Shown: positions 1 to 6,180, numbered from the stretch's first letter. The stretch is DNA of 14,819 nt from Baffinella frigidus (GCA_026770585.1 MU647152.1:99311-114129); one strand, 5' to 3'. Numbers and translations: made by a program. The notes: generated by a model from the letters alone, not told the origin.

Positions 1-84
1 TGAGTGTTGAGTGTTGAGTGTTGAGTGTTGAGTGTTGAGTGTTGAGTGTTGAGTGTTGAGTGTTGAGTGTTGAGTGTTGAGTGG
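1..84 (+). repeat. TGAGTGT heptamer tandem array
   Basis: Twelve head-to-tail units of the 7-mer TGAGTGT, the last with one substitution. The 7-base period equals that of the telomere repeat TTTAGGG, and the array passes directly into TTTAGGG-like sequence at about 90. I read it as a homogenised telomere-variant block. The array touches the window edge, so its true length is unknown. Confidence 0.95.
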
Positions 85-345
85 TGAGGGTTAGGTTTGG
101 GGTGTAGGGTTTAGGGTTAGGGTTTAGGGTTTAGGGGTTTAGGGTTTAAGGTTTAGGGTTCAGGGTGCAGGTTGCAGGGTTCAGGATGTATGGTTCAGGG
201 TTTAGGGTTCAGGGTTTAGGGTTGAGGGTTCCGAGTTCAGGGTTCAGGGTTCAGGGTTCAGGTTTCAGGTTTCAGGGTTCAGGTTTCAGGGTGCAGAGTG
301 CAGGGTTAAGGATTTATGGTTTAGGGATCAGGGGGAAGGGCGTTG
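85..345 (+). repeat. Degenerate TTTAGGG / TTCAGGG telomere-like array
   Basis: G-strand telomere-like heptamers dominated by TTTAGGG to about 160, then by TTCAGGG and relatives. A 7-base period is 21 bases in codon terms, so it translates as a seven-residue peptide repeat. The open frame starting at 165 is therefore an artefact and not a gene. Confidence 0.9.
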
Positions 346-365
346 AGTTGAATGTTGCGGCAGTG

Positions 366-387
366 GGTGCTGCTCTTCAACACCTGG
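366..387 (+). pseudogene. Short plus-strand copy of a VLLFNTW exon-like segment
   Basis: These 22 bases match, with one mismatch, the reverse complement of 2540-2561. Read on the plus strand they encode VLLFNTW, followed by HHPP. The longer minus-strand copy near 2540 reads VLLFNTWEVFN then HPP. The coding sense is thus conserved although the piece lies in the opposite orientation. It is probably a translocated exon fragment. It is short, so some risk of coincidence remains. Confidence 0.45.
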
Positions 388-415
388 CACCACCCTCCGC
401 TCTCCGTAGGGGTTA

Positions 416-570
416 CCTAGCTCTGTCCCACTTGATTTGGGCTCCTCATCAATTCGCCCCTCCGCCCAGTTTTCAAGGTTGATTGCGCCCCCCCCAGGAA
501 ATTCACATGAGAAAATTTTGAGGGGGGGCGAATTGATGAGGAGCCCAAATCCAAGTGGGCCAGAGCTAGG
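416..570. mobile_element. 155-bp inverted-repeat MITE with TTA target duplication
   Basis: Terminal inverted repeats of about 48 bases at 416-463 and 521-570 begin CCTAGCTCTG and differ at only a few positions. TTA flanks both ends (413-415 and 571-573). The interior is short, with no coding capacity. A 3-bp TTA duplication with long inverted repeats fits PIF/Harbinger-derived (Tourist-like) non-autonomous elements. The class is inferred from the duplication only, since no transposase is present. A second, older copy lies at 5959-6099. Confidence 0.8.
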
Positions 571-571
571 T

Positions 572-611
572 TACCGCGCGTGGCGAGCGAAGTACGAGGA
601 AGCGTGCCGCA
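572..611. repeat. Dispersed 40-bp repeat, copy 1 of 3
   Basis: A segment beginning TACCGCGCGTGGCGAGCGAA recurs at 773-800 and 854-891. All three share the core GCGAGCGAAGT or GGGAGCGAAGT followed by CGAGG; copies 1 and 3 also share AAGCGTGCCGC. No coding function is visible. Confidence 0.75.
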
Positions 612-658
612 AGAAGAAAACAAACGGTGGGTGTAGTAATTTTCACACAAATAGGGGC

Positions 659-704
659 GTTTGGTCACGTTACTGGGGGAATTCCCCCAGTAACGTGACC
701 AAAC
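659..704. repeat. Perfect 46-bp palindrome
   Basis: Two 23-base arms match without mismatch and without a spacer, centred on GGGGGAATTCCCCC. The outer half reads GTTTGGTCACGTTACTG. It would extrude as a cruciform or fold as a hairpin if transcribed. It could be the fused ends of a small inverted-repeat transposon or a recombination junction. No flanking duplication is obvious. Confidence 0.95.
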
Positions 705-772
705 CTACCCGTGACTGGTACTAAATTTAACAACCCCACATGTTAAATACTCCCTCTTTCAGCCTCGAGTGG

Positions 773-800
773 TACCGCGCGTGGCGAGCGAAGTTCGAGG
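773..800. repeat. Dispersed 40-bp repeat, copy 2 (short)
   Basis: Shares the TACCGCGCGTGGCGAGCGAA core of copy 1, then passes into telomere-like TTCAGGG sequence. Confidence 0.7.
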
Positions 801-853
801 ATTCAGGGTTCAAGGTCCAGGATTAATTTTTTAGGGTTCGTGGTGTAGGGTTG
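801..853 (+). repeat. Short degenerate telomere-like block
   Basis: Heptamers related to TTCAGGG and TTTAGGG, with a TGTAGGG variant, lie between copies 2 and 3 of the 40-bp dispersed repeat. Confidence 0.7.
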
Positions 854-891
854 ACCGCGCGGGGGGAGCGAAGTTCGAGGAAGCGTGCCGC
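854..891. repeat. Dispersed 40-bp repeat, copy 3
   Basis: ACCGCGCGGGGGGAGCGAAG followed by TTCGAGGAAGCGTGCCGC matches copy 1 with a few substitutions. Confidence 0.7.
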
Positions 892-979
892 ACGGCCCTC
901 GCGCCGCGATGTGTCTCCCATGATCCCCACCTTCAGGCGAACTTCCTCCTCTTTCGAAGGGTCACCGCTTGCCTGCTTC

Positions 980-1250
980 CGTTTGTGTGTGAGAGAGAGA
1001 GTGTGAGTGAGATGGAGTGTGCTTGTGAGTGTGAGTGTGAGTGTGAGAGTGAGAGAGATGGAGATGATCCGAGGATGCCTTGCACCGCACCTCTTCCGTG
1101 GTCGCCTTCGGCGACCACACATGCCGCTTGCATGTGCGTGAGTCATGGAGGGTGTGTGAGAGAGGGAGCCGCGGGGGGAGAAAGATATTGAGTGAGCGAG
1201 TCAGGGAATGCGAGTGTGAGGGAATGCATGTGAGATAGAGCATGTCAACC
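980..1250. repeat. GA/GT-rich simple sequence
   Basis: Runs of GAGAGA, GTGTGA and GTGAGTGTGAGT dominate 985-1065 and recur around 1155-1235. On the other strand they appear as serine/leucine/histidine-rich reading frames, which are composition artefacts. Between them, near 930-970, the minus strand has a short charged stretch (SGDPSKEEEVRLKV) that might be a weak exon remnant. I do not call it. Confidence 0.8.
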
Positions 1251-1257
1251 CTGGGTC

Positions 1258-1413
1258 ATAAACCCTAAACCTCAACCACAAACCCTTAACCACCCCCAAA
1301 GGTCTGAGACAGAGCGACCTGCTCAAAGTGTAAGAGTGTGTGTGCATGTCATGTGCGTGTGTTTGAGCGAGAAACAAACGCTGCGGACCTAACCCTAAAC
1401 CCTACACCCTAAA
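1258..1413 (-). repeat. Two C-strand (CCCTAAA) telomere-like tracts
   Basis: 1258-1300 and 1388-1413 carry CCCTAAA-type heptamers, the opposite orientation to nearly all other telomeric blocks in the window. Between them (about 1327-1375) is GT-rich simple sequence. The inversion suggests local rearrangement or ligation of telomeric fragments. Confidence 0.8.
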
Positions 1414-1426
1414 ATGATTCGAGCAC

Positions 1427-1463
1427 CTGCTGAAAGTCGACCTCCCGCCACTCTCCTCCCTAG
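1427..1463 (-). pseudogene. Exon-like segment EW.EV.F, copy 3
   Basis: The minus strand reads GGEWREVDFQQV and then GTGCTC. The match to copies 1 and 2 ends at the same AG|GT boundary. An in-frame TAG lies just upstream (about 1464-1466) and another stop a few codons downstream, so it could only be used as an exon bounded by splice sites, or it is dead. I do not recognise the family. Confidence 0.5.
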
Positions 1464-1475
1464 ATCTGCCTCAGT

Positions 1476-1513
1476 CGGGTTGACGCACTATTCTCAAGTT
1501 GACGTTCTCGGTG
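1476..1513. repeat. Repeat shared with 14470-14502
   Basis: Twenty-eight bases here match 26 of 28 at 14470-14497 (shared core ACTATTCTCAAGTTGAC). On the minus strand both read NVNLRIVRQ. It links the two ends of the window and may be another duplicated exon fragment or a dispersed repeat. Confidence 0.65.
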
Positions 1514-1751
1514 TGTGGCACACATCCGTCCACTTGAGGGCGAAAACGAGCCCGGTCGCGCCAAATTGGAGAGACTTCATCACACTGCGACGGAGCTAGG
1601 CCACTGAGCAGCCACCGGGGACTTCACGGATACAGTCCATCTAAACTATGTGAACTAGAATCTTATCCATTGCTATGGATTCGAACCGGAATTTCCCCCG
1701 GGGGAAAGGGCTTGGGTCGCTGCTAAGGCCGCTGCTCAGTGGTGTTTGCAC

Positions 1752-1796
1752 CTGCGCGAAGGCGACCTCTTGCCACTCTCCGCCGTTCTTGACCGT

Positions 1797-1799
<3 letters not shown>
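1752..1799 (-). pseudogene. Exon-like segment EW.EV.F, copy 2
   Basis: The minus strand reads LTVKNGGEWQEVAFAQ, then a possible donor CAG|GTGCAA. It is homologous to copies at 1908-1979 and 1427-1463. Residues E-W-x-E-V-x-F are kept while neighbours vary, and third positions are mostly G/C, which suggests former coding sequence. Immediately upstream on the same strand is a (TC)n tract at 1803-1827, possibly an intron pyrimidine tract. The family is unknown. Confidence 0.5.

Positions 1800-1802
<3 letters not shown>

Positions 1803-1827
<25 letters not shown>
1803..1827. repeat. (GA)n microsatellite
   Basis: Twelve and a half uninterrupted GA dinucleotides. On the minus strand it forms a polypyrimidine tract upstream of the exon-like segment at 1752-1799. 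Confidence 0.95.
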
Positions 1828-1828
<1 letters not shown>

Positions 1829-1907
1829 GTGTGTGTGAGTGGAAGGACAGGAGATTGAGCGAGCGAGCGCGTGCGTGCGTGAGGGAGTGCATGATAGAGA
1901 GAGTGAC

Positions 1908-1979
1908 CTTTTCGAAGTCGACCTCCCGCCACTCTTCTCCGCTCTTGGCAACACACCCACCCGGCCCTTCTCCGACCAC
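1908..1979 (-). pseudogene. Exon-like segment EW.EV.F, copy 1
   Basis: The minus strand reads KSGEEWREVDFEK and ends at AAG|GTCACT. It aligns with copies 2 and 3, and all three stop resembling each other at an AG|GT junction, as expected for duplicated exons. The open frame continues upstream to about 1979. A possible acceptor (CCAAG) precedes AGC GGA GAA. The product is unrecognised and could be one exon of a multi-exon gene whose other exons are outside or among the segments at 2100-3050. Confidence 0.5.
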
Positions 1980-1982
1980 CTG

Positions 1983-2068
1983 CAGGGTGTAGGGTCTAGG
2001 GTTAAGGGTGTAGGGGTTTAGGGTTTAGGGTTTAGGGTTTAGGGTTTAGGGTTTAGGGTTTAGGGGTT
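1983..2068 (+). repeat. TTTAGGG array, seven perfect units
   Basis: 2017-2065 is seven exact TTTAGGG units, preceded by degenerate ones. It is internal and in G-strand plus orientation, hence an interstitial telomeric array. Confidence 0.97.
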
Positions 2069-2187
2069 CGATGCACTTGAGAGGATGGGCATCCTCTTTA
2101 GGCGATATCGATGCACGTTGCCTGTCGCCCGGTAGGTACTCCATGCCTCGGCGAGGTGCGCAGTGCACCTCGGTGAGCTACACTTAC

Positions 2188-2300
2188 CGCTACTCCGGCG
2201 AAAAAGGTGAAACACCGTTTTCGGGAAAGGGGGAGCACCTCTCGGTAGAGCGCCTCCTTCGGCACGTCGCGCGGCGGCTCCTGCCGGATGTTCTCCAACA
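2188..2300 (-). CDS. Candidate exon with consensus 5' splice site, product unknown
   Basis: On the minus strand, after a possible acceptor (ACCCTGAAG), 113 bases encode VLENIRQEPP, RDVPKEALYREVL, then a basic/hydrophobic stretch ending FAGVA. They finish at GCG|GTAAGTG, a textbook donor. Third positions are mainly G/C and the peptide is charged and globular-looking. A plus-strand frame (ATG at 2071 to 2325) is also open but has weaker codon bias, and its last residues come from telomere-like sequence. I favour the minus strand. The pattern of a charged helix then EALYR faintly recalls small mitochondrial complex-I subunits. This is a guess and not a call. Confidence 0.4.
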
Positions 2301-2303
2301 CTT

Positions 2304-2386
2304 CAGGGTCAAGGGTGAAGGGTGAAGGGTGTAAGTAGTAGCTTCCAGGGTGTAGCGTCCAGGGTTCAGGGTGTAGGGTCCAGGGT
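2304..2386 (+). repeat. Degenerate telomere-like sequence between exon-like segments
   Basis: GGGTGAA, GGGTTCA and GGGTGTA-type heptamers separate the minus-strand exon-like segments, so that telomere-derived DNA occupies intron or spacer positions. Confidence 0.75.
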
Positions 2387-2439
2387 TCAACACCTCCCAA
2401 GTGTTGAAGAGCAATACCGAGCGCTTGTACGCCGTCGAT
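2387..2439 (-). pseudogene. VLLFNTW exon-like segment, second copy
   Basis: 53 bases, a near-identical repeat of 2530-2582. The minus strand reads AYKRSVLLFNTWEVLN. Relative to the first copy, some differences are silent (for example GTG/GTA valine) and others conservative (F to Y, F to L). It is flanked on both sides by telomere-like heptamers, with no visible start or splice acceptor, so it is probably a dead duplicate. Confidence 0.6.
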
Positions 2440-2489
2440 GTTCCAGGGTGTAGGGTCCAGTGTCCAGCCACGCAAGATTCTAGAGCTGA

Positions 2490-2627
2490 CTTGTTCTCCC
2501 AGCTCAACCTAAGAATCTTGGGTGGGTGGTTGAACACCTCCCAAGTGTTGAAGAGCAGCACCGAGCGCTTGAACACCGTCGACTCGTCGCACTTCCCGTT
2601 GCTCCTCTTCCTCTTCCGCGTCCACAT
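2490..2627 (-). CDS. Candidate exon encoding a KRSVLLFNTWEVFN segment, product unknown
   Basis: The minus strand has an ATG at 2627, just after a possible acceptor (CGAACAG|TG). It encodes MWTRKRKRSNGKCDE, STVFKRSVLLFNTWEVFN, then HPPKILRLSWENKS. Codons are almost all G/C-ending up to the NTW motif, which is strong coding evidence compared with the plus-strand frame. The core is repeated at 2387-2439 and, inverted, at 366-387. A GT after TGGGAG may be a donor, so the tail could be intronic. The family is not recognised. Confidence 0.45.
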
Positions 2628-2639
2628 CACTGTTCGTAG

Positions 2640-2874
2640 TTTGGGTTTAGGGTTTGGGTTGAAGGGTGTAGGGTTTAGGGTTTGGGGTTTGGGGTTTAGG
2701 GTTTAGGCTTTAGAATTTAGGGTTCGGGATTTAGGGTTTCGGATTTCGGGTTTCGGGTTTCGGGTTTCGGGTTTCGTGTTTCGAGTTTAGGGCTCAGGGC
2801 TCGGGGTTCAGGGTTCAGGGTTCAGGGTTCAGGGTTTAAATTTTAGTGTTTAGGGTTGAAAGTGTAGGGTTTAG
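2640..2874 (+). repeat. Degenerate telomere-like array with TTTAGGG, TTTCGGG and TTCAGGG blocks
   Basis: Successive sub-blocks of TTTAGGG/TTTGGGG, then TTTCGGG (about 2735-2785), then TTCAGGG (about 2805-2838). Each is locally homogeneous, indicating block-wise spread of variants rather than random decay. Confidence 0.9.
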
Positions 2875-2930
2875 GGGAGGAGCGTTGTTGGTCCCGCCCT
2901 CGTCGGGGTCGAGGTATGCCAGAGGAGGCC
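2875..2930 (-). pseudogene. RPPLAYLDP exon-like segment, copy 1
   Basis: 56 bases repeated at 2982-3037 (offset 107). The minus strand reads RPPLAYLDPDEGGTNNAPP. Between copies some changes are silent (GCA/GCT, GGG/GGC) and two change residues (D/V, A/G). Both copies stay open in this frame. It runs directly into telomere-like sequence, so it is probably an exon fragment. Family unknown. Confidence 0.45.
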
Positions 2931-2955
2931 TACGGTTTCAGGGTTACCCAGGGCC

Positions 2956-2974
2956 TACACCCTAAAACCAAAAC
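2956..2974 (-). repeat. Short C-strand telomere-like tract
   Basis: CTACACCCTAAAACCAAAAC, inverted relative to the main arrays, lies between the two RPPLAYLDP copies. Confidence 0.6.
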
Positions 2975-2981
2975 ATTGGGT

Positions 2982-3044
2982 GGGAGGACCGTTGTTGGTG
3001 CCGCCCTCGACGGGGTCGAGGTAAGCCAGAGGAGGCCGCGGAAC
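2982..3044 (-). pseudogene. RPPLAYLDP exon-like segment, copy 2
   Basis: The minus strand reads VPRPPLAYLDP, then VEGGTNNGPP, after TTCCCGGCAG, which could be an acceptor. The sequence CAG|GT at the same place could equally be a donor, so exon limits are uncertain. Homologous to 2875-2930. Confidence 0.4.
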
Positions 3045-3094
3045 CTGCCGGGAAGATAGGGTCACCACACTTCCTTCAACGTGCTGTCACCTCT

Positions 3095-3137
3095 CTTCTT
3101 CTTCTTCTTCTTCTTCTTCTTCTTCTTCTTCTTCTTT
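3095..3137. repeat. (CTT)n microsatellite
   Basis: About 14 CTT units. On the plus strand it forms a long pyrimidine tract ahead of AG dinucleotides and the exon-like segment at 3252. Confidence 0.95.
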
Positions 3138-3251
3138 ATTACCCTCAGAGAAAGACCTCTATAGAGCCCCTCTCCCCCAGACACTTGAAAAGTGATCAAC
3201 TTACTACTACTCCGGTAAGCCAGTGTTAGGGACTCGTCCCTCAACCTGCAG

Positions 3252-3464
3252 CACGCCAGTGTTGTTCATGAGACCGGTTACCTGTCACTGTACCTCAAGA
3301 ACGATTGGTCGGTCTGGCACAGGAGATACTCGGGGTTCAACGCGAGGCTGGAGAAAGAGGGGGTTTGGGCGGGAAAAGACCGCGTGGAATCGATCCCCGG
3401 AGAATCGCACCAGCCGCCCTGCTCCCATCACCGTTCGGGTTTAGGGTTCGGGTTCAGGGTTTAG
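3252..3464 (+). CDS. Candidate exon containing YLSLYLKNDWSVWHRR, product unknown
   Basis: An open plus-strand frame without an ATG encodes HASVVHETG, YLSLYLKNDWSVWHRR, YSGFNARLEKEGVWAGK and on to a stop in telomere-like sequence. It follows CTCAACCTGCAG, a good acceptor. The 37 bases before it (3215-3251) begin GTAAGC and could be a very short intron, since the upstream sequence (K-S-D-Q-L-T-T-T-P) stays in frame across it. The 3' limit is unknown. The minus strand is also open over part of this segment with similar third-position bias and a CAG|GTAACC donor, so strand choice is tentative. Confidence 0.35.
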   Translation, partial: HASVVHETGYLSLYLKNDWSVWHRRYSGFNARLEKEGVWAGKDRVESIPGESHQPPCSHHRSGLGFGFRV

Positions 3465-3465
3465 G
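3437..3465 (+). repeat. Short telomere-like tract
   Basis: GGGTTTAGGGTTCGGGTTCA and following bases are G-strand heptamer variants. Confidence 0.75.
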
Positions 3466-3472
3466 TACCAAC

Positions 3473-3657
3473 CGCCGTTAACTGAGCCGCGCAGGGTGGG
3501 TACAGGCACGAAATCTTGGTCAGATCGTTCTGGTTTGCAGCACTGTCAGAGGAGGGGAGTAGATTACCCGTAACAACGTTAACTGCGCCGACCAGGGTGG
3601 GTACAGGCGCGAAATCGTTGTGCGATCCTACTGGTGCGTAGCACTGTCAGAGGACGG
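3473..3657. repeat. About 101-bp tandem duplication
   Basis: Two diverged units share CAGGGTGGGTACAGGC at 3492 and 3593, then CGAAATC, and both end in GCACTGTCAGAGGA. No coding signal. Confidence 0.7.
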
Positions 3658-4275
3658 TGCGTAGATCCTGCTCGTTCGTAGCATTGTGAGAGGAGGGGTG
3701 GAGATCGTTCCGGGTGGTAGCACTGTGAGAGGAGGGGAGGCACCTTGCTTGGCCACTGTGAGAGGATGGCAGGGCGCTGTGGAAGGAGGCACTATGGAAG
3801 GAGGGGGGGAGGGCAGGAGAGGATGGGGGGAGGACGTACCTTGCTTGGCCACTGTGAGAGGATGGCAGGGCACTGTGAGAGGAGGCACTGTGAGAGGAGA
3901 GGAGGGAAGAGGGCCCCTGCTTGGCAGGAGAGAGGAGGGGAGAGGGCACCTTGCTTGGCAGGCACGACGAACATCCGCTCCATCTCCTTCCGCCCTGCCC
4001 CGCCATCGTCAAGCACGAGCGTCGGCCCGACAACCTGCTCCCGCCCCGCGTTTCAGATCCTGCATTCCTGCATTATGTGTAAGATGATGGATTGCTGAAT
4101 TGTGTGTAAGATGGTGGATTGTTTCAGGGGGCTGGACGCGGCATCCCCCTCGCGACGTTTTCATTTCAGGGCCAAAATCTCGGTCGCTTGCAACTCGTTC
4201 GTAACACTGTCAAGAGGACGGGTGTGGATCCTGCTCGTTTTAGCACTGTGAGCGGAGGGGGGGGGGGGGGCACCT
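3535..4275. repeat. Dispersed GCACTGTGAGAGGAGG minisatellite
   Basis: The motif CACTGTGAGAGGA, or close variants, recurs about ten times (near 3540, 3643, 3683, 3720, 3755, 3848, 3871, 3886, 4206, 4244). A longer unit, ACCTTGCTTGGCCACTGTGA continuing GAGGATGGCAGGGC, is repeated at about 3741 and 3838. The minus-strand serine/proline-rich frames here are artefacts of this repeat. Confidence 0.75.
4072..4124. repeat. Tandem 27-bp duplication
   Basis: 4072-4097 and 4098-4124 both contain TGTGTAAGATGRTGGATTG. Confidence 0.8.
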
Positions 4276-4347
4276 TCTAGAGTCGAGGCGCGCCAGATCG
4301 GTGAGCCCGAACAGACTGCGATAGACCTAGCAAGACCTTGTCTCCGA

Positions 4348-4430
4348 GAGCGAGGTAGAGAACGTCCGAAACCCGCAACCCTCAACCAGGGCGGGGCGCA
4401 CCTTTTCGCCAAGAGCGAGGTAGAGAACGT
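4348..4430. repeat. 18-bp direct repeat pair
   Basis: GAGCGAGGTAGAGAACGT occurs at 4348-4365 and 4413-4430. The flanking 4276-4640 is otherwise non-repetitive and GC-rich, with no gene I can support. Confidence 0.8.
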
Positions 4431-4648
4431 GGGCGTGTGTCGGGAAGCGTATCGCCCCAGGTGCGAATCTCCCCGGGGTCTCCGGCGCCCCTGGGTCTAG
4501 CCCCCCCGCCTCTCCCTGTGTTAGGGTGCAGCCTTGAGAGTTTGTAAAGCAACATAGGATGTGATTCGAGGTTTTCACACCTGGCCCCGCGCCATCAGGA
4601 ACAACCATCCTCCTTTCCGCGTGTGTGCACGTGGCTTTCTTTCGGGCA

Positions 4649-4841
4649 TCAGGTGTCGGGTGTCGGGTGTCGGATGTCAGATGTCGCTTGTCGGGCGTCG
4701 AGTTTCGGGTTTCGGGTGCCGGGTTTCGGGTTTCGGGTTTCGGGTATCGGTTCTCGGGTCTCGGATCTCGGGTTGAGGATCTTCGTCTCGGGATTCGGGA
4801 TTCGGGATTCGGGATTCGGGATTCGGGATTGGGGATTGGGG
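4649..4841 (+). repeat. Telomere-variant array GTGTCGG, TTTCGGG, ATTCGGG
   Basis: Three homogenised sub-blocks follow one another with the heptamer period kept: GTGTCGG (about 4649-4690), TTTCGGG (about 4700-4745) and GATTCGG (about 4790-4830). Translated frames here are repeat artefacts. Confidence 0.92.
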
Positions 4842-5015
4842 TACCCTTCGCGCGAGCATCTCATCAACGTCGCGGTGCGCATCCAAGTTCAGCCTGCGTG
4901 CGACACGCGGGTTAACTTCACTGAACCGAGGCACACCATGTCAGCGCCCGAGTCCCCTCCAACCATTGTTGCCGCATCCCGGTCCAGCCTGCGCGCGCGC
5001 CCGACACTAGGGTGA
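4842..5015 (+). other. Open exon-like segment after the heptamer array
   Basis: The frame continuing from the array encodes SREHLINVAVRIQVQ, PACDTRVNFTEPRH, then a Ser/Pro-rich tail and TGA at 5013. The first 25 codons show a coding-like third-position bias, and the upstream part is heptamer repeat, so there is no real start. It may be an exon fragment or chance. Confidence 0.2.
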
Positions 5016-5184
5016 GGCCACTGTTAGCCGACATGTGCATCACTTCATCTGGGCTCCTCGGCAAATATTTTTGCTCGTTGCAATGGAGCCGCGACGTCGG
5101 TGCGCGTCGGACCATGCTTCGGCTCAGAGACTGCTGCAGCACTCAACTCAAGGCTCGATGGTATTGGATAAGAAGAAGGGGAAA

Positions 5185-5334
5185 ACAAGGGCGGGGAGAC
5201 AGACCATTCGTCGTGCCTAGCTACCTAGCTACCTGCCTGCCTACCTACAAGAGACTCTACGGTACAGGAGAATCTGCGTCTCCAAGGCGAGATGGCGAGA
5301 CAAAAGGCGGATCGATAGTCATAGGCAAGAAGAA

Positions 5335-5366
<32 letters not shown>

Positions 5367-5466
5367 CGAAGAAGAAGAAGAGGAAGAGGAAGAGGAAGAG
5401 CAAGAGCAAGAAGAGGAAGAAGAAGAGGAAGAAGGAGACAAGAGCGGGGAGGTAGACCATTCGTCG
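5185..5466. repeat. 29-bp direct repeats flanking an AAG microsatellite
   Basis: 5185-5213 and 5438-5466 share ACAAGRGCGGGGAG, then AGACCATTCGTCG, 253 bases apart. Between them 5327-5437 is an interrupted AAG/GAG microsatellite. Lysine-rich (plus) and Leu/Phe/Ser-rich (minus) frames are artefacts. Confidence 0.85.
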
Positions 5467-5484
5467 CGGGCCCAGTACTCAACC

Positions 5485-5890
5485 CAGCGCGACCCATCGC
5501 CCATTTCTGCCAACATTCGCATCCACATCACCATCCAAATTAACCCCACGCCCACATCCGACATCCACGCATCACCATCAACATCATCATCGAGAGTACT
5601 CGACAAATCGCGATGCATCACCCATTTCTGCACGCCCGCATCCATACGTTACCACCAAACATCAACATCGTCGACAGTACCTGAGAAATCAGGACCCATC
5701 GCCCATTTCTGCCCCCCCACGCCCAAATCCACATCACTTCTGCCCCCAGGCTAGCATCCACATTAACCCCAAGCCCACATCATGTACGTCACCACCAAAC
5801 ATCAACACCAACATCGACAGTACGTGAGAAACTAGGACCCATCGCACATCCCCCCCCCCCCAAGCCCTCATCCACATCAGTTATGCCTCA
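5485..5890. repeat. CA-rich minisatellite, diverged units
   Basis: ACCCATCGCCCATTTCTGC or close forms recur at about 5490, 5616, 5694 and 5837. Between them are CATCCACATCACC, CCAAACATCAACA and GACAGTAC modules. Unit length varies from about 80 to 145 bases. No coding signal. Confidence 0.75.
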
Positions 5891-5958
5891 ACGAACTCAT
5901 CCACACGTCAATTTGCGCCCAGAAACGTGCCGCTCAGGTCCTTGGACGCGCGCTAGCG

Positions 5959-6099
5959 CCTAGCTCTGTTTCACTCTATTTGGTCTTACCAACTTGGTGA
6001 GCCCGCCCCAAAGTTACCCCCCCCCAAAGTTGACGGATTGATACCACGCACCCATGGTATTAACTTAAGCATAGCCAGTCAACAAGTGAGGCAGCTAGG
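5959..6099. mobile_element. Degenerate second copy of the CCTAGCTCTG MITE
   Basis: The left end CCTAGCTCTG, then TTTCACTCTATTTGG, matches the left end at 416. The right end AAGTGAGGCAGCTAGG matches 555-570. Interior similarity is partial and there is no clear TTA duplication, so it is an older or rearranged copy. Confidence 0.65.
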
Positions 6100-6180
6100 A
6101 CTCCTGCAGTGTGTCACTGCTCGCTAAGTCCCGACTTCCGCGACTCGTGACCGCTAACAGCATATGCCTGGACTGGCTTT

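Noticed and set aside
165-482. Plus-strand frame with GFRVQGS repeats
   Set aside because: Translation of telomere-like heptamers, whose 21-base super-period gives a seven-residue repeat in every frame.
3647-4087. Ser/Pro/His-rich (minus) and Gly/Arg-rich (plus) frames
   Set aside because: Both are readings of the CACTGTGAGAGGA minisatellite.
5012-5455. Plus-strand frame ending in poly-lysine, and minus-strand Leu/Phe/Ser frames
   Set aside because: Dominated by the AAG/GAG microsatellite at 5327-5437. The first part has no recognisable domain and begins at a GTG.
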